Positions 8,065-14,081 of a DNA stretch of 22,847 bases are shown here, piece after piece. The translations under genes and the position numbers were made by a program. Below the pieces are notes generated by a model. That model was not told the DNA's origin, made no database searches, and was given only the letters and a program-made list of their open reading frames with translations. The stretch is from a virus: positions 1 to 22,847 of IMG/VR virus record IMGVR_UViG_3300008259_002295. One strand, given 5' to 3'. The first letter of the stretch is position 1. Each line of letters opens with the position of its first letter.

Positions 8065-9804
8065 TTACCCTGCAATAGATGCGAGTAACGACGCTATATC
8101 TGGACGAGCGCCAGCAGCAGGGGCCGCACCAGTCATCATTTCTGGAGTTGGCTGCGAGGCAGGGGCTGGGGCCATACCTGCTGCTGGAACTTGTGCGCCC
8201 ATCATTTCTGCTGGGACTTCTGGTTGAGGCTCTGGAGTAAATACTTCTTCTATGATTGTCTCAAGTTGCTTACCCTTTTGACGACCCTTGATTACTTCGG
8301 CGATTCTGGAAACGATTTGAGAAGGATCTTGACCTTGTGCTGCAAGCGCAGGAATAGTCTGGGCGTACTGAGCAACAGCAACGCGCAGAGAATCGCGCAT
8401 CTCTTCAATATCCACACGCTGTTCTTCTTGAGTGACATTTAACTCCATCGGAATCTCACGACGTACATAGTCGCGGCTTACAAGTTTGTCGCTACGCATC
8501 TGTAGCAAAGCAATGATTGCGTTGTTTGGATTGAGGCCGGACATAATTCCGTAGCGAACATCTACTCCATATTCGCTTCTGATGTCACGGCTTGGCACAT
8601 ACTTCATATTGAATGGAGTGCCGTCATCTACTCCCTTGATTTCCTTGGTCATATTGCCAAAGATTTTTTCGTCAATCTCAAAGCAGAGTGATGTTAGTTC
8701 TGTAAATAGGCGTGCAAACTGTGCTTGTGCTGCACGTACCTGAGTATCAAAGCCAGCTTGGAGTGCTTGAACTCCACGACCTGTGATAACAGAGGCATCG
8801 ATATTACCGCTGCGAACCTCTGGGTAACGTGAACCTAGACGTAGTTCACGCTCTAGTACACCAGATTCTGTGAAGACTCCGTTTGGAAGTTCTAGCGGCA
8901 CACGGCGGATTGCTTGGGGATTAGCTGAACGCATAATCGCGTCAGGGCCAAGTGCAAGTTCTTGGACATCTTGCGGAATAGCAATCGGTGCTTGAATGGA
9001 TTTCTCTGCTGCCTGAATCTGCAAGACAGCGAAACGCGCACGTGCTAGTTGTACCGCTAGAACATCATCGAATTGACCGCGTGCTTCGCCATCAATAGAT
9101 GAACGTACTGCTACACGCGCTAGGCATTTGCCGATTGCATTGGGAAGATTAGAGAGAACCAAGTTATTACGATCGGGTAGATAGATTAAGTCTTGGTCTT
9201 TGTCGTGATAGCGAACCATAGTGATGTATGGCGAGCCAGAGGCGTACTGAGTCTTAACAACAATCTGATTGTAGAACTCTGGGTATTGCATAGCCAAAGA
9301 TTCTGCATCGGTATTGATGACTTGAGTGATTGAGATACAACGACCAAAGCGGTCCATCTCAGGATAGACACCAAATGGATTGAGCAAACGGATGCGTGGA
9401 TTGTTTGTCTCATAATCCATCTCAACGATAGATGGCAACATACCGTAGGTGTTAAACCAGTCAGCACCTTGATACATCTGAATCTGCAGTTCTGATGATG
9501 AGATGTAATAGTTTGCAATGCGTGTTCTAGTATCTGCGCTCTTTCGTGCAGAGTCAGAGACCATATTGGTAGCAGCGCAGTTAAACGATGGCAGTGGTGC
9601 CATTACCTCTGCTAGGTCACGAGCTGCAACATCGACGAAGTTTGCAACCAGAGGCTTTGGGTACTCTTCGGAGAACATCGCAGGATAAACCTTGCTGATG
9701 TCACCTTGACGTACTGATAGCACGTCACGCATACGTTGATCGCGGGCTGCGTACTTCGACTGAAGACGCGATACCTTAGCGATTACCTCTTTGGTTGTTA
9801 GCAC
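8065..9804 (-). CDS. Portal protein (579 aa)
   Basis: Portal rings form the DNA entry channel of the capsid and dock the terminase. The call rests on position (ten bases after the large terminase, same strand), on length typical of portals, and on its general pattern: an N-terminal helical region (MLTTKEVIAKVSRLQSKYAA), an alpha/beta middle with the PFGVYPEMDRFGR segment, and a long helical stem and crown region about residues 330-500. Residues about 520-579 are rich in Pro, Ala and Met and are probably a disordered tail. The start is GTG at 9804, with AGGAG 7-8 bases upstream overlapping the terminase stop. Sequence motifs in portals are weak, so the call is contextual. Confidence 0.78.
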   Translation of the reverse strand: MLTTKEVIAKVSRLQSKYAARDQRMRDVLSVRQGDISKVYPAMFSEEYPKPLVANFVDVAARDLAEVMAPLPSFNCAATNMVSDSARKSADTRTRIANYYISSSELQIQMYQGADWFNTYGMLPSIVEMDYETNNPRIRLLNPFGVYPEMDRFGRCISITQVINTDAESLAMQYPEFYNQIVVKTQYASGSPYITMVRYHDKDQDLIYLPDRNNLVLSNLPNAIGKCLARVAVRSSIDGEARGQFDDVLAVQLARARFAVLQIQAAEKSIQAPIAIPQDVQELALGPDAIMRSANPQAIRRVPLELPNGVFTESGVLERELRLGSRYPEVRSGNIDASVITGRGVQALQAGFDTQVRAAQAQFARLFTELTSLCFEIDEKIFGNMTKEIKGVDDGTPFNMKYVPSRDIRSEYGVDVRYGIMSGLNPNNAIIALLQMRSDKLVSRDYVRREIPMELNVTQEEQRVDIEEMRDSLRVAVAQYAQTIPALAAQGQDPSQIVSRIAEVIKGRQKGKQLETIIEEVFTPEPQPEVPAEMMGAQVPAAGMAPAPASQPTPEMMTGAAPAAGARPDIASLLASIAG

Positions 9805-9814
9805 TTAGTTGCTC

Positions 9815-11560
9815 CTAAATAAACTGGCGTTCTTGCTCTGCCAGTAGATTGTCAATGTTTACTACGATTCTCTTGCCACGTTCGTGACGAGACAAAAATG
9901 GATTCTTCAAGTGGTGCGTCTGGTGTATTCCTTGATTGAGCATCTCACGCGCTCTAATCTCACAGAACCAGAGAGCCATCACCATATCGGTCTTACCCTT
10001 GGTCGTCGGAGACCAGGTGATAAGTTGTTCTATTAAACTCTTGATATTTTCTGTTTGATCCGAAGGAAGATGGATAAGATTATCTCGATGGTGTTTACCA
10101 TCAGGCTGCTTCGTTCCAAACAGAGTGGACATACTGGCAACTCCGAATCCTGCATCCCACTTGTTGTTTCCGGTGTGGTGTTCACGAAGTAAAATTCCTT
10201 TGGTAGCCAAGAATTGGCGGATGCCTTCATCCTGAGTCAAGAATGACTGGAAGGCATTTCGCTCTACGACCCACTCTGAAGGAGTGTAGACGTTGGACCA
10301 ATCGATAATTAACTGTCTAATTTGAGCAGGTGTCGGACGCGTAATCTTGATAGCATCAACGATATATCTCTTATGAGTAACGCGATCAACAGCGTAACAG
10401 ACAGCGGCAGTGTCACCGACCATTGCAGGATCGAGGCCACAGACAAAAGAAAAGCCATTGAGGTCACGAGGATGTCCAGGGGAGCCAGCAACCAGACGAC
10501 CTGCCTTACGCATCCCATCGATGCTACCCTTGACGCAAATCGGGTCAAAGATGGCGTCATCTGAAATATCTTGCTGCTGATAGATAAGCGCCCAGGTGCT
10601 TGCATCCATCGCTTGGCGCTCAGCAAAGAGGTGTTTACCATTCCAACGCGGATATAAGTCTTCTTCGTTTTTATCATTTTCAGTCTGCCCGTCGAATGGT
10701 TGATCTGAATAAGGCCAGAGCGTAACCCACTTGTTATAGTCCTCGTGGGTCTCCAGCAGGGCTGGCATCGCTAAATAGGTCCAAGGGACTTGTCCACCAG
10801 GGTATCTATCGGGGTTACGCAATTCTTTGTATAAATCTACTGCAGCTACATCGACAATAATCATATCAGCACGCTTACCGTAAATCTGACCGCCGATACC
10901 TACAGCTTCAATGTTGGGATCCTTCTCAGAGGATTCACGGAGTTCATCACCAAAGACTACGCGGGTGGCCTGCCAGGAGGCAGACTTAGAGTTAAAGCCT
11001 ACACCGGCAGCATAGGCCGTCTGTAAGCCTTCATACATCGGATGGGTAAGTCTTTGCTTGATAGCGTAGAGAAAGTCTGCTGCTAACTGCTGAGTCTGGG
11101 AGACTATCAGAACTCTGAAGTTGGGGTTCTGGGCTACCTTCCAGGTTACATAGTCAACGGTAATGGTGATGGACTTGGCGTGGTTGGGCGGGATGTTGAT
11201 AAGGATGCGGTTATTAGCCAGACCCTTCTCATACTTCATCGAGGGATGGTGCCAGCTAGGGTCACGACCTTCGATGACATCTACCAAGTTCTGCTGGTGG
11301 TCAAAGGTGGATTGGTGAAGAAAGCGTTTTCTAAACTCTGCAAAGTCGATGTCGTGGACATCGGCGGAGGCGTAGGTCTTATCTTTTAACCCTAGCCTAG
11401 TTCTGTCTATCTTGTCAGCAAAGACCTTATCGGTCCTGCGGTAATACTCATAGGACTTGTAGGATCTACCAGCGGAGGATACTGCCTGTTCTACAGTTAA
11501 GCCATCTGCTACACCTTGCAGGATAACACGCTTGGCTATATCAGCGGAGGTATCAGCCAT
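9815..11560 (-). CDS. terL: Terminase large subunit, apparently lacking part of its ATPase core (581 aa)
   Basis: This is the ATP-driven packaging motor and nuclease. Walker A is at residues 123-131 (IPPNHAKSI). Walker B begins at 232 (DMIIVD). The RNase H-like nuclease shows D377 (GLDPA), E433 (ERNAF) and D525 (KTDMV). After D237 the chain runs straight into VAAVDLYKELRNPDRYP. In related terminases, as I recall them, Walker B is followed by a second acidic residue, about 40 residues and a GTR coupling motif before that segment, so an in-frame loss is suspected near 10850. Residues 15-60 resemble a small-terminase-type helix-turn-helix, and no separate small subunit is seen. ATG at 11560 has only a weak GGAT upstream. 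It is the first gene of the leftward virion operon. Confidence 0.92.
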   Translation of the reverse strand: MADTSADIAKRVILQGVADGLTVEQAVSSAGRSYKSYEYYRRTDKVFADKIDRTRLGLKDKTYASADVHDIDFAEFRKRFLHQSTFDHQQNLVDVIEGRDPSWHHPSMKYEKGLANNRILINIPPNHAKSITITVDYVTWKVAQNPNFRVLIVSQTQQLAADFLYAIKQRLTHPMYEGLQTAYAAGVGFNSKSASWQATRVVFGDELRESSEKDPNIEAVGIGGQIYGKRADMIIVDVAAVDLYKELRNPDRYPGGQVPWTYLAMPALLETHEDYNKWVTLWPYSDQPFDGQTENDKNEEDLYPRWNGKHLFAERQAMDASTWALIYQQQDISDDAIFDPICVKGSIDGMRKAGRLVAGSPGHPRDLNGFSFVCGLDPAMVGDTAAVCYAVDRVTHKRYIVDAIKITRPTPAQIRQLIIDWSNVYTPSEWVVERNAFQSFLTQDEGIRQFLATKGILLREHHTGNNKWDAGFGVASMSTLFGTKQPDGKHHRDNLIHLPSDQTENIKSLIEQLITWSPTTKGKTDMVMALWFCEIRAREMLNQGIHQTHHLKNPFLSRHERGKRIVVNIDNLLAEQERQFI

Positions 11561-11605
11561 TTTAAGTTATCCAATCTGAAGGTAGATTACACCCAACTAA
11601 ATGTT

Positions 11606-11757
11606 AGGCGCCGCTAGCGCCTCGCACTTCGGGCTTAGCGCCCGAGCGAGCCACAGCGACGCGAGGGGTAGGACTGCTTGCTCTATCTCCCTAACGGGCG
11701 TAGCGCAAGCGCAGCCCTACCGTTACGGTCGCAAATGCCAATGCGGGTCGCATTTGC
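11606..11757. repeat. GC-rich island of inverted repeats beside terminase
   Basis: Visible dyads are AGGCGC/GCGCCT (11606-11611 with 11617-11622), GGGC/GCCC (11631-11634 with 11640-11643), an imperfect long stem bounded by TAACGG 11692-11697 and CCGTTA 11720-11725, ACCGT/ACGGT (11719-11729), and GCAAATGC/GCATTTGC (11731-11738 with 11750-11757). TAGCGC occurs at 11615, 11636 and 11701. The island is much more GC-rich than the sequence after 11760. It could be a packaging site, a transcription barrier or part of an origin; the sequence alone does not decide. Confidence 0.6.
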
Positions 11758-11774
11758 TCCCTACTGTATATTAG

Positions 11775-11838
11775 GCGGGAAAAAAAAGTCATTTCCCGCA
11801 TAATGGGTAAAAAACTTTAGTTTTGTGACTAACGTCAC
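11775..11838. repeat. Three consecutive dyads
   Basis: Three perfect inverted repeats follow each other: GCGGGAAA/TTTCCCGC (11775-11782 with 11792-11799), AAAACT/AGTTTT (11811-11816 with 11819-11824), and GTGAC/GTCAC (11825-11829 with 11834-11838). None is followed by a clear T-tract, so they look more like protein-binding or origin dyads than terminators. The GTGAC-TAAC-GTCAC element resembles a generic operator half-site pair, but no regulator can be named. Confidence 0.5.
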
Positions 11839-12035
11839 TAATAAATACGGACAAACCGAACAAAATGATCGACCCCCTCATTTAGTCGAGAAATTTTGTG
11901 AGGGTACATACTATACACTCCTCCGTTGTTCACTAATCTGGGGTCTGTGTTTTGCGCCCGTAGGCGCAACCCCCACCCCCTGCCCCGATAGCGTGACCCG
12001 TAGGGGAATGATGAGGGCTGTCACTAAGTAACATA

Positions 12036-12070
12036 GCCTGTGGATAACTCTGCCCTGCCTGTGGATAACT
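12036..12070 (+). promoter_or_regulatory. Two perfect DnaA boxes in a 14-bp direct repeat
   Basis: GCCTGTGGATAACT occurs at 12036-12049 and again at 12057-12070. Each copy contains TGTGGATAA, the exact complement of the classical DnaA box TTATCCACA. The spacing is 21 bp start to start, two helical turns, so both boxes face the same side of the helix. This suggests recruitment of host DnaA to a phage origin, or DnaA-dependent control of the rightward operon that starts about 110 bp downstream. Confidence 0.75.
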
Positions 12071-12108
12071 TCGTTATGAAACTGTTATCGTGTCTCTATT
12101 GTATAGGG

Positions 12109-12135
12109 TAGACAGACCTAGTGTTTTACGATAAT
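12109..12135 (+). promoter_or_regulatory. Candidate promoter of the rightward operon (weak)
   Basis: GATAAT at 12130-12135 resembles a -10 element. TAGACA at 12109-12114 resembles a -35 element, but the spacer is only 15 bases. A start near 12142 would place the CCTATCGG repeats at the 5' end of the transcript. An alternative -10 is TATAGG at 12102-12107. This is inference from motif similarity only. Confidence 0.3.
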
Positions 12136-12140
12136 TTTCT

Positions 12141-12165
12141 CCTATCGGTAGGAAATACCTATCGG
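12141..12165 (+). promoter_or_regulatory. Leader direct repeat and alternative hairpins before the first rightward gene
   Basis: CCTATCGG occurs at 12141-12148 and 12158-12165. CCTA-TCGG-TAGG (12141-12152) can form a small hairpin, while TAGG (12149-12152) can instead pair with CCTA (12158-12161). The second repeat ends just before the AAAGG ribosome site of the gene at 12178. The arrangement could be an operator pair or a small RNA switch affecting translation. Confidence 0.4.
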
Positions 12166-12177
12166 AAAGGTTAGAAA

Positions 12178-12342
12178 ATGACACTAGAACAAGCAAAGCA
12201 AATCGTAGGAAATCAACCCGATTGGGCGCTTAAGAATATGGTTAAAGCGTTGAAAATGCTGCCAATGATGAACACCGCACAAGATGAGCAGCGCCTAGCA
12301 GCAGCGCTCGTCGTGTTGAAATCAAGAAAAGCAGGGCGCTAA
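12178..12342 (+). CDS. Small hypothetical protein, first gene of the rightward operon (54 aa)
   Basis: ATG at 12178 follows an AAAGG ribosome site. The product begins [16 protein letters not shown] and is predicted to be helical, with alternating hydrophobic and basic residues and a basic C-terminus (KSRKAGR). It has no Cys and no membrane span. Its stop shares bases with the next start (TAATG). The helical, compact make-up would suit a small DNA- or protein-binding factor. I have a general impression of similar short phage proteins but no family name. As the first gene after the DnaA-box region it is probably expressed early. Confidence 0.7.
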   Translation: MTLEQAKQIVGNQPDWALKNMVKALKMLPMMNTAQDEQRLAAALVVLKSRKAGR

Positions 12343-12548
12343 TGGCTAGTTTTGCCGATAAACAAGAGACTATCGCAAGAATACAAGAGGGCTATCACTA
12401 TTACGATTACACCTGTGAAAGATTCGCTAATGGATCGTGTGAGATTCTAGTTTATCCAATAGCTGGCGTAGTAAATAGATTCAAGACTATCCCTTGCGAG
12501 GGAGCGCCTATGCGCTACCGATTCGATTCACTAGGGAGAGCTATCTAA
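12342..12548 (+). CDS. Small hypothetical protein (68 aa)
   Basis: ATG at 12342 overlaps the previous TAA. The 68-residue protein has an N-terminal helix (ADKQETIARIQEGYHYY), then a likely beta-rich part with two Cys (C25 and C33) and a third near residue 52. It is soluble, with no membrane segment. Its TAA overlaps the next ATG (TAATG). The family is not recognised. Its place in a chain of stop-start-coupled small genes is typical of phage host-takeover operons. Confidence 0.65.
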   Translation: MASFADKQETIARIQEGYHYYDYTCERFANGSCEILVYPIAGVVNRFKTIPCEGAPMRYRFDSLGRAI

Positions 12549-12703
12549 TGCCTAAGAATACCGCGCAAGAGATAACTCTAATAGATCAAGAGGGACAAGA
12601 ATGGGCGAGGGCTACGCTATCGCTCACCCGCCTAAACGCATTATTAAGAGAGTATAAAAAACAAGGAATACACCTAACACCTAGAGAGAGAGTGAGCGCA
12701 TAA
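12548..12703 (+). CDS. Small hypothetical protein (51 aa)
   Basis: The frame is open from 12494, but the likely start is ATG 12548. It forms a TAATG overlap with the previous gene and gives an MPKNTAQEITLID start, parallel to the MPKPMSAV start of the next gene. The product looks like a beta hairpin followed by a helix and a basic tail (RERVSA). It ends in the VSA-stop junction that also ends the genes finishing at 13305 and 13460. No function is recognised. Confidence 0.65.
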   Translation: MPKNTAQEITLIDQEGQEWARATLSLTRLNALLREYKKQGIHLTPRERVSA

Positions 12704-12885
12704 TGCCTAAGCCTATGAGCGCGGTTAATCTAATTCAATGCCTATCGGGGGAACTGTATTGTGATCCTGCCCTGCTAGTGGAGACAATCAAGGAAGACGG
12801 CGAGACCCTCGCCCTAGTGCGTAGATACGGCAAGGGAGAAGAAGACTACGCAACAGTATTAGAGAGAGTGTCGCAACTAGTCTAG
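12703..12885 (+). CDS. Small hypothetical protein (60 aa)
   Basis: ATG at 12703 overlaps the previous TAA, and GAGAG lies upstream. The protein has two Cys (C13 and C20) in LIQCLSGELYC and an acidic C-terminal half (EDGETLALVRR, then EEDYATVLERV). It is soluble and of mixed alpha/beta character. It is the last gene before an 87-base gap that contains alternative hairpins. The family is unknown. The shared TAATGCCTAAG sequence at its start and at 12546 suggests duplication or shuffling of gene ends in this operon. Confidence 0.65.
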   Translation: MPKPMSAVNLIQCLSGELYCDPALLVETIKEDGETLALVRRYGKGEEDYATVLERVSQLV

Positions 12886-12897
12886 GTGCTTTACTAT

Positions 12898-12951
12898 GGG
12901 GGAGAGTGTGCTATATGCTCTCCCTCGTAGTAGCTCACCTAACAAGAGGGA
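12898..12951 (+). promoter_or_regulatory. Mutually exclusive hairpins in the 87-base gap
   Basis: GGGAGAG (12900-12906) pairs with CTCTCCC (12918-12924). TCCCTC (12921-12926) can instead pair with GAGGGA (12946-12951). The two stems share bases 12921-12924, so only one can form. No T-tract follows either. A processing site, a weak attenuator or a protein-binding site before the gene at 12973 is possible. Confidence 0.35.
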
Positions 12952-12972
12952 GCTAATTAGGAAAGGGAAGAA

Positions 12973-13305
12973 ATGAGCAGAACAACAGTAGAACAGATGA
13001 AGCAAGAAATACGCACCGCCCTATCCAATGGGGAAGAAATTGAAGAAATCAAAGACCGCTCGGGCGAGTGGGTGGACGGCTATCTGCCGGTGTATTACAA
13101 CCGCATTGTTGAAGAGTGGCAGGAAATGCCTAGCGAATACAACAACAGAGGGAGCGCTGAGTTAGGAATAGGACAGGAGATAGATATTTACAACCTTATG
13201 TCTCTTGATCTTTATCTTTATTACACCGACCAATTCTCCGAAGTGTTGGACGAGGTAGAGGAAGAACTCAAAGAGGAAGAAGAAAGCGAGGAGGTAAGCG
13301 CATAA
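12973..13305 (+). CDS. Acidic hypothetical protein (110 aa)
   Basis: ATG at 12973 is preceded by AGGAAAGGGAAG, a strong ribosome site that marks a new translation block after the gap. The protein is very acidic. Residues 1-30 look helical, residues 45-80 contain many Tyr (VYYNRIVEEW, then LYLYYTDQFS), and the last 25 residues are mostly Glu. Such highly acidic small phage proteins sometimes mimic DNA, but no family is recognised here and that reading is only inference. The stop overlaps the next ATG. Confidence 0.7.
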   Translation: MSRTTVEQMKQEIRTALSNGEEIEEIKDRSGEWVDGYLPVYYNRIVEEWQEMPSEYNNRGSAELGIGQEIDIYNLMSLDLYLYYTDQFSEVLDEVEEELKEEEESEEVSA

Positions 13306-13474
13306 TGAGCGAAATCTGCCTAGTCTGCTCATCAGACAAAGACGATAATGAACTGATTATCTGCTCAGAATGTAACGAGCAGGATAACGGGAGCGCGTGC
13401 GGTGCTTGTGGCGAATGGAATAACGGCGAGCATAACTGCTCAGAGGAGGTAAGCGCATAATGAGCGAGATCTGC
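13288..13474 (+). repeat. 32-bp direct repeat at the two ends of the zinc-ribbon gene
   Basis: The copies at 13288-13319 and 13443-13474 are identical except for one base (A or G in the third position of the Glu codon). Each copy covers a ribosome site, the codons for EEVSA or its end, the stop-start overlap, and the first codons MSEIC. A shorter version, AGCGCATAATG, also lies at 12695-12705. The repeats bracket the 51-aa gene as a cassette. Confidence 0.8.
13305..13460 (+). CDS. Small zinc-ribbon protein (51 aa)
   Basis: ATG at 13305 overlaps the previous TAA, with GAGGAGG upstream. The 51 residues contain three CxxC pairs (C5-x2-C8, C20-x2-C23, C33-x2-C36) and a final H-x-C at about 43-45, enough ligands for two zinc sites. 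The rest is acidic. Such a miniprotein could bind RNA, DNA or a host protein. It shares its start (MSEIC) and end (EEVSA) with its neighbours through a duplicated 32-bp junction. The phage Mu mom gene is controlled by a small zinc-finger protein, Com, and a Mom-family gene ends this operon. Any functional parallel is speculative. Confidence 0.75.
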   Translation: MSEICLVCSSDKDDNELIICSECNEQDNGSACGACGEWNNGEHNCSEEVSA

Positions 13475-13714
13475 GTGAAGTATCAAGCGACAGACCAAGA
13501 GGGCAACGTGCTAGAAAATCACAGTACCTACTCACACAGTTTTGACAGCGTACAAGAGGCGGAGGCTTGGCTAGAGGAGGAGGGCGATATGTTCCTAACC
13601 GCTTGCAACATTGACTCAAAGATATTGGAGGGCGACCAGTTTGCCGATGAGTTGTTGATTGTTCGGGTCAATGGCTTTCCTGTAATGAAAGAGGAGGTGC
13701 TCGTCAATGTTTGA
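13460..13714 (+). CDS. Small acidic hypothetical protein (84 aa)
   Basis: ATG at 13460 overlaps the previous stop, and GAGGAGG precedes it. The product begins MSEICVKYQATDQEG and looks like a small alpha/beta protein: beta strands at 4-12 and 18-25, an acidic helix (VQEAEAWLEEEG), and a C-terminal strand with VNGFPV. It has Cys at 5 and 49 but no pattern for a metal site. The first residues match the upstream zinc-ribbon gene because of the duplicated junction. Function is unknown. It overlaps the next gene by eight bases. Confidence 0.7.
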   Translation: MSEICVKYQATDQEGNVLENHSTYSHSFDSVQEAEAWLEEEGDMFLTACNIDSKILEGDQFADELLIVRVNGFPVMKEEVLVNV

Positions 13715-13829
13715 CATCTATGTCGGAGGGTGGCAAGCCACCGCGCAGGTTTTAGCTATCGCCCTACTAATCGGGGCGGGACTGTGGGTAATGAGTAAAA
13801 TCGAAATCAACGAGAGAGAGGGAGAGTAA
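13707..13829 (+). CDS. Single-span membrane miniprotein (40 aa)
   Basis: ATG at 13707 overlaps the end of the previous gene, with GAGGAGG about ten bases upstream. The 40 residues contain one clear membrane segment at about 11-29 (ATAQVLAIALLIGAGLWVM), an aromatic N-terminus (MFDIYVGGW), and a charged C-terminus (KIEINEREGE). By the positive-inside rule the single Lys after the span gives weak topology information. Candidate roles include a holin or antiholin, or an inhibitor of a membrane protein. Its stop overlaps the next ATG (TAATG). Confidence 0.7.
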   Translation: MFDIYVGGWQATAQVLAIALLIGAGLWVMSKIEINEREGE

Positions 13830-13987
13830 TGCCGTCCTGCGGAGTGTGTGGGTGGAACTTTTCAGATCGAACACTAGCAAAGCACGCCGAAACCCCGTGT
13901 GGGGAAGAAAGCGAGAAGGCGGGGAAGGTAACCTATCTTCCCGAAATAGATGACCTAATCAAAATGGAGGAGGAGTTCAATGGATAA
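13829..13987 (+). CDS. CCHC zinc-finger miniprotein (52 aa)
   Basis: ATG at 13829 overlaps the preceding TAA, with GGGAGAG upstream. The ligands C4-x2-C7, H19 and C24 form a compact CCHC finger with a short helix (SDRTLAKHAE). The C-terminal half is acidic (EIDDLIKMEEEF). This resembles a classic single zinc finger, which usually binds nucleic acid or protein. Its stop overlaps the next start by eight bases. It may be a takeover factor or a partner of the Mom-family protein encoded downstream. Both readings are inference. Confidence 0.72.
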   Translation: MPSCGVCGWNFSDRTLAKHAETPCGEESEKAGKVTYLPEIDDLIKMEEEFNG

Positions 13988-14081
13988 GGCAACATTAAAA
14001 GAGTGGCTATTAGACAGACAAGAAAATGGAGATGACGGCACAGGATATAACGACTATAACGAGGAGGAAGCAAGTGAATAA
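13980..14081 (+). CDS. Acidic miniprotein (33 aa)
   Basis: ATG at 13980 follows GGAGGAG at about the right distance and overlaps the previous stop. The 33-residue product has a short N-terminal helix (MDKATLKEWLLDRQ) and a disordered acidic tail rich in Asp, Gly, Asn and Glu. It overlaps the GTG start of the next gene. The short length limits certainty, but the strong ribosome site and the coupled layout support translation. Confidence 0.55.
   Translation: MDKATLKEWLLDRQENGDDGTGYNDYNEEEASE

Larger units (their letters stand above)
11561..12177 (+). other. Divergent intergenic region, candidate origin and early/late control region
   Basis: These 617 bases separate the leftward virion operon from the rightward small-gene operon. 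No convincing gene lies here. From left to right it holds a GC-rich island of inverted repeats (11606-11757), three tandem AT-containing dyads (11775-11838), a CCCTCA/TGAGGG inverted repeat (11875-11904) inside a longer GACCCC/GGGGTC pair (11871-11945), a pair of DnaA boxes (12036-12070), and the leader of the rightward operon. Divergent operons, DnaA boxes and dyads together fit a replication origin plus bidirectional control. The GC-rich part, next to terminase, could also hold a packaging site. The strand is nominal. Confidence 0.6.

Noticed and set aside
11606-11660. Possible tRNA or structured RNA in the GC-rich island
   Set aside because: The stems do not fit a cloverleaf with a T-loop or anticodon arm. 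Several short dyads explain the structure.
11825-12031. 68-aa plus-strand frame in the divergent region
   Set aside because: It opens within a dyad, has no ribosome site, and its translation is Pro/Thr/Cys-rich without motif. Its sequence is better explained by regulatory repeats.
12141-12165. CCTATCGG repeats as a CRISPR-like array
   Set aside because: There are only two eight-base copies and no spacer series or cas genes. The Cas4-like gene belongs to the replication operon and is common in phages without CRISPR.
12494-12547. Upstream in-frame extension of the 51-aa gene
   Set aside because: It would overlap the previous gene by over 50 bases and has no better ribosome site. ATG 12548 forms the stop-start overlap used throughout the operon.
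13268-13498. 76-aa minus-strand frame across the zinc-ribbon gene
   Set aside because: It opposes a tightly coupled plus-strand operon, has no ribosome site, and is explained as a mirror of the codon pattern there.
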